Notes: a model not told the origin generated them from the sequence alone. Shown: positions 8,734 to 18,334, counted from the first letter of the stretch. The stretch is 64,000 nucleotides of DNA from Arthrobacter sp. JZ12 (GCF_035189165.1 NZ_CP045246.1:124001-188000), one strand, 5' to 3'. Translations and numbers: made by a program.

Positions 8734-10539
8734 ATGGCGATGCCGATCGAGGACTATGCACTGATTTCCGACCTTCACACCGGAGCGCTGGTCTCGCGGG
8801 GCGGCAGCGTGGACTGGCTCTGCTATCCCCGGTTCGACTCGGCTTCGGTGTTCGCCGCGCTGCTGGGGAATGAGAACCACGGCAGGTGGCTGGTGGCTCC
8901 CACGCATGACGCCGGAGTGGCTGACCTGGTGGAGTGGAAGTACATCGAGTCGACCTTCGTGGTGCAGTCCCGTTGGCGGACAGAAGCCGGGGAGGTGCTT
9001 GTCACCGACTTCATGCCGATGCTTGACCGGCGTGCTTCTCTGGCACGGCGCGTCGAGGGCATCAGCGGGTCGGTTCCGATGCAGCAGGAGCTGGTAGTGC
9101 GCTTCGGCTACGGTGACGTGCTCCCGTGGGTTCGCCGGACGCACGACGACGGCGGCCCGGGAATACTTGCAATGGCCGGTCCCGACGCGCTGCTGTTGCG
9201 TGGAACCCACCTCCCGCGCGCTGCCGACCACCGCCACTACGGTGAGTTCACCGTGAGCGCCGGCGAGAAGGTTGATCTTGAACTGGTCTGGTACCCGTCG
9301 CACCGACCACAGCCGGCGCCCCTGGACTTCGATGCCAGCCTGCGACTGACCATCGACTACTGGCAGAACTGGGCAGAAAGCTGTTCGAAGCAGGGTGAGT
9401 ACGACGAGATTGTGAAGCGTTCGCTTCTGGTCCTGCGGGCGTTGACGCACGAGGACACGGGCGGCATCGTGGCAGCCCCCACTACCTCCCTCCCGGAAGC
9501 GTTCGGCGGAGAGCGCAACTGGGATTACCGGTTCTGCTGGTTGCGCGACGCGGCGCTCACGCTTGAGGCGATGATGACCCACGGGTACGAGGACGAGGCT
9601 TCCGGGTGGCGCAACTGGCTGCTCCGCGCGGTCGCCGGAGATCCGGAGGACCTGCAGATCATGTACAGCGTCTCGGGCGAGCGTGAGCTTCCCGAGCGGG
9701 TCCTCGGCCACCTTCCCGGCTACGCTGATTCGGCTCCCGTCCGCATAGGCAACGGGGCCGTCAGCCAGTACCAGGCCGACGTCGTCGGTGAGGTCATGGT
9801 GGCGCTGGAGAAGCTGCGCGATCTCGGGGTTCAGGAGGACGAGTTTTCCTGGCCTCTGCAGCACGCCCTGCTCGGTTTCATGGAGAAGCACCTTACGGCG
9901 AAGGACCATGGGATCTGGGAGATGCGTGGCGACCCGGCGTACTTCACCCACTCACGGGTGATGATGTGGGCCGCCTTCGACCGCGGTGCCCGCGCGGTAC
10001 GTGAACACGGCTTGAAGGGCGAGGCCGAGCGCTGGGAGAAGCTCCGCGACGAATTGCGGGATGAGATCCTGGAGCAGGGATTCAACCGCGACATCAACTC
10101 CTTCACTCAGTACTACGGCAGCGTGACCGTGGACGCATCACTGCTGCAGCTGCCGCAGGTCGGTTTCCTCGCCTATGACGACCCGATGATGCTCGGCACG
10201 GTCGCGCGGCTCGAGCACGAGCTCCTCGATCCGCACGGCCTGCTCCTGAGGTACCGCACGGAGGCCTCGATTGACGGCCTGGCTCCCGGCGAGCACCCCT
10301 TCCTGGCGTGTTCGTTCTGGCTGGTTGAGCAGTACGCCCATACCGGGCGCCTCGATGAGGCCAAGGCCCTGATGGACCAGCTGGTGGGTTATGCGAATGC
10401 GCTTGGCCTGCTATCGGAGGAGTACGACGCCGACCGCAACAGGATGGCGGGCAACTTTCCGCAGGCCTTCTCGCACCTGGCGCTGGTGCGGGCCGCTGAT
10501 GCGATTCATGCGGCCCGCAAGATCCGCGTCCCTGCGTGA
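8734..10539 (+). CDS. glycoside hydrolase family 15 (glucoamylase/trehalase-like)
   Basis: A 601-residue cytoplasmic GH15 protein. It shows the N-terminal MPIEDYALISDLHTGALVSRGGSVDWLCYPRFDS beta domain (split here from a longer conserved block), the catalytic-barrel motif NWDYRFCWLRDAALTLEAM, and LLSEEYD near the C-terminus where the catalytic base of the family lies. Actinobacterial GH15 proteins of this type include trehalases and glucan-acting enzymes; the substrate cannot be read from sequence alone. It follows GDPD closely and ends at a strong hairpin. Confidence 0.88.
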   Translation: MAMPIEDYALISDLHTGALVSRGGSVDWLCYPRFDSASVFAALLGNENHGRWLVAPTHDAGVADLVEWKYIESTFVVQSRWRTEAGEVLVTDFMPMLDRRASLARRVEGISGSVPMQQELVVRFGYGDVLPWVRRTHDDGGPGILAMAGPDALLLRGTHLPRAADHRHYGEFTVSAGEKVDLELVWYPSHRPQPAPLDFDASLRLTIDYWQNWAESCSKQGEYDEIVKRSLLVLRALTHEDTGGIVAAPTTSLPEAFGGERNWDYRFCWLRDAALTLEAMMTHGYEDEASGWRNWLLRAVAGDPEDLQIMYSVSGERELPERVLGHLPGYADSAPVRIGNGAVSQYQADVVGEVMVALEKLRDLGVQEDEFSWPLQHALLGFMEKHLTAKDHGIWEMRGDPAYFTHSRVMMWAAFDRGARAVREHGLKGEAERWEKLRDELRDEILEQGFNRDINSFTQYYGSVTVDASLLQLPQVGFLAYDDPMMLGTVARLEHELLDPHGLLLRYRTEASIDGLAPGEHPFLACSFWLVEQYAHTGRLDEAKALMDQLVGYANALGLLSEEYDADRNRMAGNFPQAFSHLALVRAADAIHAARKIRVPA

Positions 10540-10564
10540 ACGAGGTTCCTGCCGCCCGTGAGTT

Positions 10565-10610
10565 GGCAGGACACTCCCCTTTCGATGTGCCAAAAGGGGA
10601 GTGTCCTGCC
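10565..10610. terminator. long perfect hairpin between convergent genes
   Basis: An 18-bp perfect inverted repeat, arms 10565-10582 and 10593-10610, loop TCGATGTGCCA-like of 10 bases. It lies between the GH15 stop and the stop of the leftward dehydrogenase gene and can act on both transcripts. Confidence 0.75.
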
Positions 10611-10624
10611 GAATCAACCGATGG

Positions 10625-11800
10625 CTAGGGCTTCAGCACAACCTTGATGCACCCGTCCTGCTTCTTTTGGAAGATCTTGTAGGCCTCGGGCGCGTCCGTC
10701 AGCGGCACTTCGTGGGTCTTCAGGTCCATGACTCCCAGCGGGTCGGACGGGTCCTCCACGATGGGGAGCAGTTCGTCCGTCCAGTGGCGCACATTGCACT
10801 GGCCCATCCGCGTCTGGATCTGCTTGTCGAACATGGTGAGCAACGGCATCGGGCTGGCCGTTCCACCGTAAACCCCGCTCAGGGAAACGGTCCCGCCGCG
10901 CCGCACGGCGTCGATAGAGGCGTGCAGCACGGTCAGGCGGTCGACGCCAGCGGTCTCAATCGCCTTCTTGGCCAGCGGATCCGGGAGCAGGCCGGCAGCA
11001 TTCTGGGCGAACGCACCCATGGGCGAGTTGTGCGCTTCCATTCCGACGGCGTCGACCACCGAGTCCGGTCCACGTCCGTCGGTCATCTCCCGCAGTTCGT
11101 CCCCGACGTTCTCTGAGAAGTCGATGTGCTCGATCCCGTGACGCTGAGCCATCGCACGGCGTTCGGGCACCGGTTCCACGGCAATCACGCGATAGCCGAG
11201 GTGGCGGCCGATCCTGGCCGTGAACTGCCCAACCGGACCCAGTCCGAAAACGGCGAGGGTGCCGCCGTCGGGCACGTCCGCGTACTGCACCGCCTGCCAG
11301 GCGGTGGGAAGAATGTCGGAAAGGTAGAGGTAACGCTCGTCGGGGAGTTCCGCGCCCACCTTGACGGGGCCGTAGTCGGCGTGTGGAACGCGGAGGTACT
11401 CCGCCTGTCCGCCGGGGACCGAACCATAGAGTTCGGAGTAGCCGAAGATGCTGGCGCCACTGCCCTGCGCGCGCACCTGGGTGGTTTCGCACTGTGACTG
11501 CAGGCCCTGCGCGCACATCCAGCAATGGCCGCAGGCGATGTTGAAGGGAATGACAACCCGGTCGCCGGGCTGCAGGTTGGTGACGCTGCTGCCTACTTCC
11601 TCGACGATGCCCATGGGCTCGTGCCCCAGGACGTCCCCCTTATTCATGTAGGGGCCCAGCACCTCGTACAGGTGCAGGTCCGAACCGCAGATGGCAGTTG
11701 AGGTGATCCGGACGATGGCGTCCGTGGGCTCCTGGATGCTCGGATCGGGAACGTCCTCCACGCTGACTGACCGCTTGCCCTGCCAGGTAAGTGCCTTCAT
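10625..11800 (-). CDS. zinc-dependent alcohol dehydrogenase (formaldehyde dehydrogenase-like)
   Basis: A 391-residue medium-chain dehydrogenase. Visible motifs: catalytic zinc ligands in AICGSDLH and GHEPMGIVEEVGS, structural zinc cysteines in CGHCWMCAQGLQSQC, and the Rossmann GLGPVGQF. The insert and C-terminus resemble the glutathione-independent formaldehyde dehydrogenase-like branch. Start ATG 11800 is preceded by GGAGGAG. The natural substrate is uncertain. It is divergent from azlC. Confidence 0.88.
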   Translation of the reverse strand: MKALTWQGKRSVSVEDVPDPSIQEPTDAIVRITSTAICGSDLHLYEVLGPYMNKGDVLGHEPMGIVEEVGSSVTNLQPGDRVVIPFNIACGHCWMCAQGLQSQCETTQVRAQGSGASIFGYSELYGSVPGGQAEYLRVPHADYGPVKVGAELPDERYLYLSDILPTAWQAVQYADVPDGGTLAVFGLGPVGQFTARIGRHLGYRVIAVEPVPERRAMAQRHGIEHIDFSENVGDELREMTDGRGPDSVVDAVGMEAHNSPMGAFAQNAAGLLPDPLAKKAIETAGVDRLTVLHASIDAVRRGGTVSLSGVYGGTASPMPLLTMFDKQIQTRMGQCNVRHWTDELLPIVEDPSDPLGVMDLKTHEVPLTDAPEAYKIFQKKQDGCIKVVLKP

Positions 11801-11899
11801 GGATACTCCTCCTCGGATTGGTAAGCATACTGAGCTTTTCAGTATTCCGGTCTTGCACCGCAAAGTGAAGGGCGTCCCGTTCGGCATTAGGCTTGGCCG

Positions 11900-12619
11900 G
11901 TGAAGTTTTCAAGGTCCCCGGCGGTTCGCGTCGGGGTATCAATCGCGGTGGCAACAGGACTGTATGGCGTGTCCTTCGGGGCGCTTTCGGTGGCGTCGGG
12001 GCTCGACTTGTGGCAGACCATGGCGCTCAGCCTGCTGCTCTTCAGCGGCGGCTCGCAGTTCGCGTTCATCGGAGTGGTGGGCGGAGGGGGAAGCGGCGTG
12101 GCTGCGATGTCCGCTTCGGCGCTGCTCGGCATCCGGAACGCCGTGTACGGCATGCAGATGAATGCGCTGTTGCGTCCCCGCCGTTGGCGCAGGCTCGCTG
12201 CCGCCCAGGTGACCATCGACGAGTCCACCGCAACCGCCACCGGCCAGAGCGACCCGCTTGAACAGGCACGGGGGTTCTGGACCGCCGGCGTCGGGATCTA
12301 CATCCTGTGGAACGCGTTCACGCTGGTGGGCGCCCTCGTGGGCAATGCCCTTGGCGACCCGGCCCGGTGGGGACTGGACGGTGCTGCGGTGGCGGCCTTC
12401 CTCGGACTGCTGTGGCCGCGGTTGAAGGCGCGGGAGCCTGCAGCCATCGCCGTCGTCTGCGCGCTGGTGACCCTGCTGGCCGTCCCGTTTGTTCCGTCCG
12501 GCGTGCCGATCCTGATCGCGGCTGCCGTGGCGGGGCTGCTCGGCTGGTTCAGCCGTGGCCCCTCGCGGGAAGGCCTGGAGCCCGACGTCGATCCCTACTC
12601 CTCGGAGGAACGCGCATGA
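11900..12619 (+). CDS. azlC: AzlC family branched-chain amino acid exporter subunit
   Basis: The large, polytopic subunit (239 aa) of the AzlCD/LIV-E amino acid exporter. It shows YGVSFGALSVASGLDLWQT and LLFSGGSQFAFIG, the conserved AzlC N-terminal block, and further helices to the C-terminus. Start is GTG 11900 (VKFSRSP). The stop overlaps the azlD start (ATGA), the usual coupling for this two-subunit transporter. Confidence 0.9.
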   Translation: MKFSRSPAVRVGVSIAVATGLYGVSFGALSVASGLDLWQTMALSLLLFSGGSQFAFIGVVGGGGSGVAAMSASALLGIRNAVYGMQMNALLRPRRWRRLAAAQVTIDESTATATGQSDPLEQARGFWTAGVGIYILWNAFTLVGALVGNALGDPARWGLDGAAVAAFLGLLWPRLKAREPAAIAVVCALVTLLAVPFVPSGVPILIAAAVAGLLGWFSRGPSREGLEPDVDPYSSEERA

Positions 12620-12927
12620 ACCTCTGGCTCTGGATCCTTGCCGCGTGCGTGATCAGCTACCTCACCAAGCTGGCCGGCTATCTGGTTCCCGCACGTCTCA
12701 TGGAGAACCCGCAGATGACGCGGGTTGCGGGAACTCTGACCATCGGCCTCCTCGCCTCTCTCACCGCGGTCAACACGTTCTCGACCGGACAGGCGTTGGT
12801 GATTGACGCGCGGCTGGCAGCACTGGTGGCCGCTGGGGTGGCGCTGTGGCTGCGCGCGCCGTTCCTCGTCGTCGTGCTGGCCGGTGCAGGGGCAGCGGCG
12901 GTTGCCCGGCTGCTGGGAGCGCCCTGA
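12616..12927 (+). CDS. azlD: AzlD family branched-chain amino acid exporter small subunit
   Basis: A 103-residue membrane protein with three or four hydrophobic helices and the AzlD pattern YLTKLAGYLVPARLMENP. It starts within the azlC stop (ATGA, GGAGG about 8 bases upstream). It is the partner of AzlC in exporting branched-chain amino acids. It ends 3 bases from the convergent ackA stop. Confidence 0.9.
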   Translation: MNLWLWILAACVISYLTKLAGYLVPARLMENPQMTRVAGTLTIGLLASLTAVNTFSTGQALVIDARLAALVAAGVALWLRAPFLVVVLAGAGAAAVARLLGAP

Positions 12928-12930
12928 TCC

Positions 12931-14058
12931 CTATTTCTTGAGTACGACGGCGGCAGTTGCCTCCGCGATCGCGGCCTCCTCGTCGGTGGGAACCACCAGC
13001 ACCGGGAAGGCCGACTCTTCGGTGCTGATCTCACGAGCGGCACCGCCCGGCTTCTGGTTCTCCGCGTCGTCGATGAACACGCCGAGAGCACCAAGCCGCT
13101 TCACCACGCGTTCCCGGAACCGCCATGCGTTCTCTCCAATTCCGGCCGTGAAGACCAGGGCCTGGGCTCCGCCGACCGCCACGTGGTACCCGCCGATGTA
13201 CTTCGCCAGCCGGTAGGACGCGATGTCCAGCGCCAGCATCCCGGCCGGACTGCCTTCCTCTTCGATCGAGCGCATGTCGTTGTGGCCGGTCAGGCCCTTC
13301 AGCCCGGACTCCCGGTTCAGCAGCTGGTCAAGGTCCTGCTCGGTGTAGCCCTCACGCAGCAGGAACAGCAGGATCGATGGGTCGATGTCACCGGACCGTG
13401 TGCCCATCACGAGTCCTTCGAGCGGCGTGAAGCCCATCGAGGTGTCGATGCTGCGTCCGCCCTGCACAGCCGTAACGGACGCTCCGTTGCCCAGGTGCGC
13501 GACGATTCCCGTGAAGTCCGCCGCCTGCAGCCCGAGCATCTGGGCCGCGTGCCGGGTTACATACTCGAAGGATGTGCCGTGGAAGCCGTACCGCCGTATC
13601 CCGTATTTCTTGTACAGCTCGTCCGGCACTGCGTACCGCCAGGCGTGTTCGGGCAGCGTCCGGTGGAAGGCGGTGTCGAACACGGCAACCTGCGGCATGT
13701 CCGGCCACCGCTCGGCGATTGCGCGGATGCCCTGCACGTTGGCCGGGTTGTGCAGCGGGGCCAGCGGATTGAGCCGATCGATTGCGCGGATGATCTCGTT
13801 GTTGATCAGCACCGGTTCGCTGAAGCGCTCGCCGCCGTGGACCACGCGGTGCCCGACAGCGTCGATCGGCTTCCCCTGCAGGGTCGCCTCCAGTTCTTCC
13901 GTTACTCGGTCGAGAGCCTCAGCATGGTTGCTGGGGCCGCCATGGGAACTGTCGCCTATGCGTTCGATCAGCCCGCTAGCCAGACGCTCCCCGGTATCGG
14001 GGTCCCGCACCTGGTACTTGAGTGAGGATGATCCCGAGTTGATGACGAGGATGATCAT
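12931..14058 (-). CDS. ackA: acetate kinase
   Basis: Converts acetyl phosphate and ADP to acetate and ATP, or the reverse. The 375-residue product opens with ILVINSGSSSLKYQV and contains HRVVHGG, FDTAFH, RRYGFHGTSFEYV, HLGNGAS and the C-terminal FTAGIGENAWRFRE, all characteristic of acetate kinases. The ATG overlaps the pta stop by 4 bases, so pta and ackA are coupled and form the acetyl-CoA/acetate overflow and assimilation pair. Confidence 0.97.
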   Translation of the reverse strand: MIILVINSGSSSLKYQVRDPDTGERLASGLIERIGDSSHGGPSNHAEALDRVTEELEATLQGKPIDAVGHRVVHGGERFSEPVLINNEIIRAIDRLNPLAPLHNPANVQGIRAIAERWPDMPQVAVFDTAFHRTLPEHAWRYAVPDELYKKYGIRRYGFHGTSFEYVTRHAAQMLGLQAADFTGIVAHLGNGASVTAVQGGRSIDTSMGFTPLEGLVMGTRSGDIDPSILLFLLREGYTEQDLDQLLNRESGLKGLTGHNDMRSIEEEGSPAGMLALDIASYRLAKYIGGYHVAVGGAQALVFTAGIGENAWRFRERVVKRLGALGVFIDDAENQKPGGAAREISTEESAFPVLVVPTDEEAAIAEATAAVVLKK

Positions 14059-16148
14059 GACGCCTCCTGAGTGGTTGTGCCCTGAGCTTGAACGGCGGTG
14101 ATGGCCACCGTGTTGACGATGTCCTCCACCGTGCAGCCGCGCGAGAGGTCATTCACGGGCTTGCGCAGCCCCTGAAGGACCGGCCCGACGGCGACTGCGC
14201 CGGCGGACTGCTGGACCGCCTTGTAGGTGTTGTTACCTGTATTCAGATCGGGGAATATGAACACGGTTGCCTGGCCCGCAACTGATGACCCCGGAAGCTT
14301 CGACTGTGCGATGGAGGCGTCGACGGCGGCGTCGTACTGAATGGGTCCCTCAACGAGCAGGTCGGGTCTCTGGGAGCGAACCAGCTCAGTGGCCCGGCGC
14401 ACCTGGTCGACCGCCCCGCCATGGCCGGACTCGCCGGTTGAATAGGAAAGCATTGCCACTCGCGGTTCGACACCGAACTGGGCAGCGGTCTCGGCGGATG
14501 CCACAGCGATGTCAGCGAGTTGATCTTCCGTGGGGTCGGGGTTCACAGCGCAGTCGCCGTAGACCAGGACGCGGTCCTTCAGCAGCATCAGGAAAACCGA
14601 GGACACAATCTTTACCCCCTCCTTCGTTCGCACGAACTCCAGTGCAGGGCGGATTGTGTTGGCTGTGGTGTGCGCTGCTCCCGAGACCATCCCGTCCACA
14701 TGGCCGAGCTGGACCATCATGGTGCCGAAATATGCGCCGTCGAGCATGCGCTCGCGCGCGTCCTCCAGAGTCACGTTCTTGTGCGCACGCAGTCGCGCAT
14801 ACTCGGCGGCGAACTGTTCCCGGAGCTCTGATGTCTCGGGATCAAGGAGGTTGAGCCCGGTGAGGTCGATGCCCAGGCCGGCAGCAAGCTCTCGAATCTG
14901 TGCTTCCGGGCCAAGGACCGTGAGGTCGCAAACATCCCGCCGGTGGAGAATCTCCGCCGCCCTCAGGATCCGTTCATCCAGCCCCTCGGGGAGAACGATG
15001 TGCTTCCGCTCCGCGCGTGCCCGTTCGATGAGCTCGTGCAGGAACCGCAGCGGCGTCATCTTTACCGGACGCGGCAGCTCCAGCCGTTCGAGGAGCTCGG
15101 CGGAATCCACCTGCCGGGCCCACACGCCAAGGGCGGCTGCGGACTTGCGCCGCAGTCCTGTCGCGATCTCGCCACGCACCTCACTGACATGCTTGGCGGC
15201 AGTGTAGGTGTCGTCGTCGACCGCGAGAACGGGGAAGGTGGCGTGCGCCAGCAGCGCGAGGATATTGGGGTCCGGAGTCAGCCCGCCGGTGAGGATCATG
15301 CCCGAGGGAACTGGAAACTCAGGCGAGAACGAGGAAGCTACCGTGGCGACCAACACGTCGGCTCGGTCTCCAGGGACGATCACCAGGGCGCCGTCGCTCA
15401 GCAGCTCCAGGAAATGTCCCACGTTCATGGCCGCCACGCGGATGGAGGAGACGTCCCGCTCAAGCGTTGCACTGCCGGCGATATGCCGGGCATTTAGTGC
15501 ATCAGCAACATCGGCCATGGTGGGCTGAGAGATCTCGCTCAGTTCCGGGAGCACGTACACCGGACGGCCGGACTTCCCCGGTCGAATCTGCTCGCGGATT
15601 GCGTCAACCGCACTCTCATCGGCCCGGTTCACCATCATCGCCAGCAGCGAGACTTCCTCGGAGTCCAGCTCCCGGCGGGCAACGTCGACGGCGTCGGCCG
15701 CTTCCGCGGCAGTCATGTCCTTGGCGCTGACCACTGCCAGGACCATGGTGCCTAGGTTGTTGGCGAGCCTGGCGTTGAGGTCGAATTCGACGGCGGCGTC
15801 CTGGCTGCTGAGGTCTGTCCCCTCGACGATGATGACGTCGCAGGACTGCGCCATCTCGCTGTAAACGGCGACGCACCTTGCGTCGATCTCCTCCCGCTCG
15901 CCGGAGACCAGCAGCGCGCGGGCCTCAGCCCGCGTCATTCCGATGCGTGCGGTCGCATCGGTCAGGCCGAAAGTGCGCCTCATCAGGAGGACCATCGGAT
16001 CGACAGCGCCGTCCTCAGCCTCCGAGATGGGCCGGAAGAAACCGATCCTGTCCGCGTGTCCCTGAAGGATGCTCGCAAGGCCCAGGGCAATGAGCGACTT
16101 GCCGGACCCTGAAGCCATGGCGCTGACGTAGATTCCGCGAGTGGTCAT
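14055..16148 (-). CDS. pta: phosphate acetyltransferase (long form)
   Basis: Interconverts acetyl-CoA and acetyl phosphate. This is the long type (697 aa). The N-terminal P-loop/DRTGG-containing regulatory part (IYVSAMASGSGKSLIALGL, then a DRTGG-like region) precedes the C-terminal catalytic PTA_PTB domain (from about residue 370: FLHELIERARAERKHIVLPE, later VSGAAHTTANTIRPAL and ATVFIFPDLNTGN). I chose ATG 16148 (MTTRGIYVS); an upstream in-frame start would add 7 residues. It is coupled to ackA. Confidence 0.95.
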   Translation of the reverse strand: MTTRGIYVSAMASGSGKSLIALGLASILQGHADRIGFFRPISEAEDGAVDPMVLLMRRTFGLTDATARIGMTRAEARALLVSGEREEIDARCVAVYSEMAQSCDVIIVEGTDLSSQDAAVEFDLNARLANNLGTMVLAVVSAKDMTAAEAADAVDVARRELDSEEVSLLAMMVNRADESAVDAIREQIRPGKSGRPVYVLPELSEISQPTMADVADALNARHIAGSATLERDVSSIRVAAMNVGHFLELLSDGALVIVPGDRADVLVATVASSFSPEFPVPSGMILTGGLTPDPNILALLAHATFPVLAVDDDTYTAAKHVSEVRGEIATGLRRKSAAALGVWARQVDSAELLERLELPRPVKMTPLRFLHELIERARAERKHIVLPEGLDERILRAAEILHRRDVCDLTVLGPEAQIRELAAGLGIDLTGLNLLDPETSELREQFAAEYARLRAHKNVTLEDARERMLDGAYFGTMMVQLGHVDGMVSGAAHTTANTIRPALEFVRTKEGVKIVSSVFLMLLKDRVLVYGDCAVNPDPTEDQLADIAVASAETAAQFGVEPRVAMLSYSTGESGHGGAVDQVRRATELVRSQRPDLLVEGPIQYDAAVDASIAQSKLPGSSVAGQATVFIFPDLNTGNNTYKAVQQSAGAVAVGPVLQGLRKPVNDLSRGCTVEDIVNTVAITAVQAQGTTTQEAS

Positions 16149-16250
16149 GACCTCATCCTGCACGATCACCGGACCCGCGTCGATGAACGGCTGACCCGGT
16201 TAGGACGGGGAACTGGTGACCCAGACCGCCAAACCTGACAGACTGATCGC

Positions 16251-16604
16251 ATGCTTGTAGCCTTCTCAGTTGCGCCCTCCGGCCGCCCCGGCGGCGAAGG
16301 CGCCGATGCCTCCGAGAACCCGGCCGGCTCGGTGCACGACGCCGTTGCCGCGGCCGTGAAGATAGTGCGGGATTCGGGCCTGCCCAACTCGACCAGCTCC
16401 ATGTTCACGGAGATAGAGGGAGAGTGGGACGAGGTCATGGACGTGGTCAAAAGGGCCACTGAGGCGGTGGGGAAGTACGGCAGCCGTGTTTCCTTGGTGC
16501 TCAAGGCGGACATCCGTCCCGGCCGCACGGGGGAGCTAACGGGAAAAGTGGAGCGGCTGGAACGCGCCATCGAAGAGATGGACGAGTACCAGGGCCACTC
16601 ATGA
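16251..16604 (+). CDS. MTH1187/YqgV-type thiamine-binding protein
   Basis: A 117-residue small ferredoxin-like fold protein with VAFSVAPSGRPG at the start and SGLPNSTSSMFTEIEGEWDEVMDVVKRATEAV in the middle (broken here into recognisable parts SGLPNS, MFTEIEGEWDEV). The family, also called UPF0045, binds thiamine or a related ligand; its physiological role is poorly defined. The stop overlaps the methyltransferase start (ATGA). Confidence 0.85.
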   Translation: MLVAFSVAPSGRPGGEGADASENPAGSVHDAVAAAVKIVRDSGLPNSTSSMFTEIEGEWDEVMDVVKRATEAVGKYGSRVSLVLKADIRPGRTGELTGKVERLERAIEEMDEYQGHS

Positions 16605-17242
16605 GCTGGGCGGAGGTGGATTCCTACCTCAACCGCACGCTGGTCCAGCCTGATGACAGTCTCCTGCGCGCAGTGGAGAACACCCGGCAGGCCGGCATGC
16701 CGGCCATCGAAGTGACGGCCGGGCAGGGCAAGTTCCTGATGCTGCTCGCTCAGATCCACCGTGCCGAGAGGGTGCTGGAAATCGGCACACTGGGCGGTTT
16801 CAGCACTATCTGGCTGGCACGCGGCATCGCGCCCGGAGGCAGGGTGGATACCTGCGAGTATGAGCCCAAGCACGCGGAAGTGGCCCGTCGCAATCTGGAG
16901 GCTGCCGGCGTCGGGCATCTGGTGACTGTGCATGTGGGGGCCGCGCTGGATACCCTGCCCACCCTGACCGGGCCCTACGACCTGTTCTTCATCGACGCCG
17001 ATAAGGCCAACAACCCTTATTACCTCGATTGGGCAGTTCGCCTCTCGCGGCCCGGGTCGGTCATTGTGCTCGACAACGTGGTGCGCGGCGGCGCCATCCT
17101 TGGCGAGGGCGGCGACGACGACATCCGCGGGATCCGTGCGGCGATCGAGATGCTGGGCAGCCACCCGAGGCTGACTGCCACCGCGCTACAGACGGTCGGC
17201 ACTAAGGACTGGGATGGGTTTGCGCTCGCCCTCGTCAATTGA
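16601..17242 (+). CDS. O-methyltransferase (SAM-dependent, class I)
   Basis: A 213-residue caffeoyl-CoA/catechol O-methyltransferase-like protein. It shows the SAM motif VLEIGTLGGFSTIWLAR, the acidic motif VDTCEYEPKH, and FFIDADKANNPYYLDWAV with metal-binding D residues and VIVLDNVVRGG. Substrate unknown. It overlaps the thiamine-binding protein gene by 4 bases and the next GNAT gene by about 29 bases, so these form one transcription unit. Confidence 0.88.
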   Translation: MSWAEVDSYLNRTLVQPDDSLLRAVENTRQAGMPAIEVTAGQGKFLMLLAQIHRAERVLEIGTLGGFSTIWLARGIAPGGRVDTCEYEPKHAEVARRNLEAAGVGHLVTVHVGAALDTLPTLTGPYDLFFIDADKANNPYYLDWAVRLSRPGSVIVLDNVVRGGAILGEGGDDDIRGIRAAIEMLGSHPRLTATALQTVGTKDWDGFALALVN

Positions 17243-17738
17243 TTACCGTTTCACGATCCGCCGCGCCACGGCAGACGACGCCGAACTCTACTCGCGCGCG
17301 CACGTCGCCGCGCTGCACGAGACCTACGCGCACCTCATGCCGCGGGCGTTCCACGAGCATTACGACGCCGAGCTTCCGCTGCTGACCGAGCGCAGGCGCG
17401 CTGCGCTGGCAAATAACGACGTCGGCTACTGGCTGGCGCTGGATCCCGCGGGCCAGCCGGTGGGAGTGGTTTCGTCGGGCCCCGGCAGGGACGAGGATCG
17501 ACCCGACTTCGAACTCCACCATCTCTACACGCTTTCCTCAACGCACGGTACGGGCCTGGGGCAGCGGCTGCTGGATCTCGCCGTGGGCTCCTCTCCGGCC
17601 TACCTGTGGATCCTCAATGAGAATCCGCGCGCGGAGCGGTTCTACCGCCGCAACGGCTTTCAATCCGACGGCACCACCGCACTCTGCGGCCCTGTGTGGC
17701 ACCACCGCCCTATGTTCCGGATGCACCGCACGGGTTAG
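17214..17738 (+). CDS. GNAT family N-acetyltransferase
   Basis: A 174-residue GNAT protein with TIRRATADDAELYSRAHVAAL at the N-terminus, a pyrophosphate-binding loop STHGTGLGQRLLDLA, and the late motif NPRAERFYRRNGFQSDG. The ATG 17214 lies inside the methyltransferase gene; TTG 17220 is an alternative. Substrate unknown. It resembles the next GNAT and may be a tandem paralogue. Confidence 0.85.
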   Translation: MGLRSPSSIDYRFTIRRATADDAELYSRAHVAALHETYAHLMPRAFHEHYDAELPLLTERRRAALANNDVGYWLALDPAGQPVGVVSSGPGRDEDRPDFELHHLYTLSSTHGTGLGQRLLDLAVGSSPAYLWILNENPRAERFYRRNGFQSDGTTALCGPVWHHRPMFRMHRTG

Positions 17739-17806
17739 CGGCGCCGTAAGGCCGAAGCAGCAGGGTGTGTGATCGGATCGCTGACCCAAAGGCCCACCGG
17801 GATAGC

Positions 17807-18328
17807 ATGAACGCCATGGTCACCATCCGTCCGCTGCGCATCGACGAAATCGAAGCCGCCCTGCGGATGAAGAACCAAGGGTGGCGCCAGGCCTACCGGG
17901 GCAGGATCAGCCAGGAAGTGCTGGACGGCCTGGACGATGACCTCGAAGCACAGGCGGAGGCCTGGCGGTGTGGCTTCGGCGATGGGCGAGACGCGCCTCT
18001 CGTGGCAATCGACGACGACGGCGGCATCGTGGGCATCGCCGCTGCCGGTGAGCCGCGGGGAGACAGCCCACCGGCCGACATCGAACTCTTCCTTCTCTAC
18101 GTGCTCGAGGAGTACTACGGCACCGGTCTGGGCAGGGAGCTCGCCGAAGCCGTGATCGGACAGGCCGGCGCCCTGTTGTGGGTGCTGGAGGGAAATGACC
18201 GTGCAATCGCCTTCTATCGGAAGCTCGGCTTCACCGAGGACGGAGTACGGGAAACCCTCTCCGAGCGCTGGTACGGGCTGAAGGTGATGCGCATGGTGCG
18301 CCCCGGCGTCTCGAACGGGAAAGCGTAG
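17807..18328 (+). CDS. GNAT family N-acetyltransferase
   Basis: A GNAT protein of 173 residues (from MNAMVTIRP). The acetyl-CoA loop is EYYGTGLGRELAEAVIG and the C-terminal motif NDRAIAFYRKLGFTEDG. Similar in both places to the preceding GNAT, so probably a diverged tandem duplicate. ATG 17807 or 17816 are both possible starts. The next gene begins 6 bases after the stop. Confidence 0.85.
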   Translation: MNAMVTIRPLRIDEIEAALRMKNQGWRQAYRGRISQEVLDGLDDDLEAQAEAWRCGFGDGRDAPLVAIDDDGGIVGIAAAGEPRGDSPPADIELFLLYVLEEYYGTGLGRELAEAVIGQAGALLWVLEGNDRAIAFYRKLGFTEDGVRETLSERWYGLKVMRMVRPGVSNGKA

Positions 18329-18334
18329 CCAACA

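Noticed and set aside
7801-9951. Long minus-strand open frame of 716 codons opposite GDPD and GH15
   Set aside because: It is antisense to two well-matched genes, has low-complexity RGH-rich composition and no family signature. High GC produces such shadow frames.
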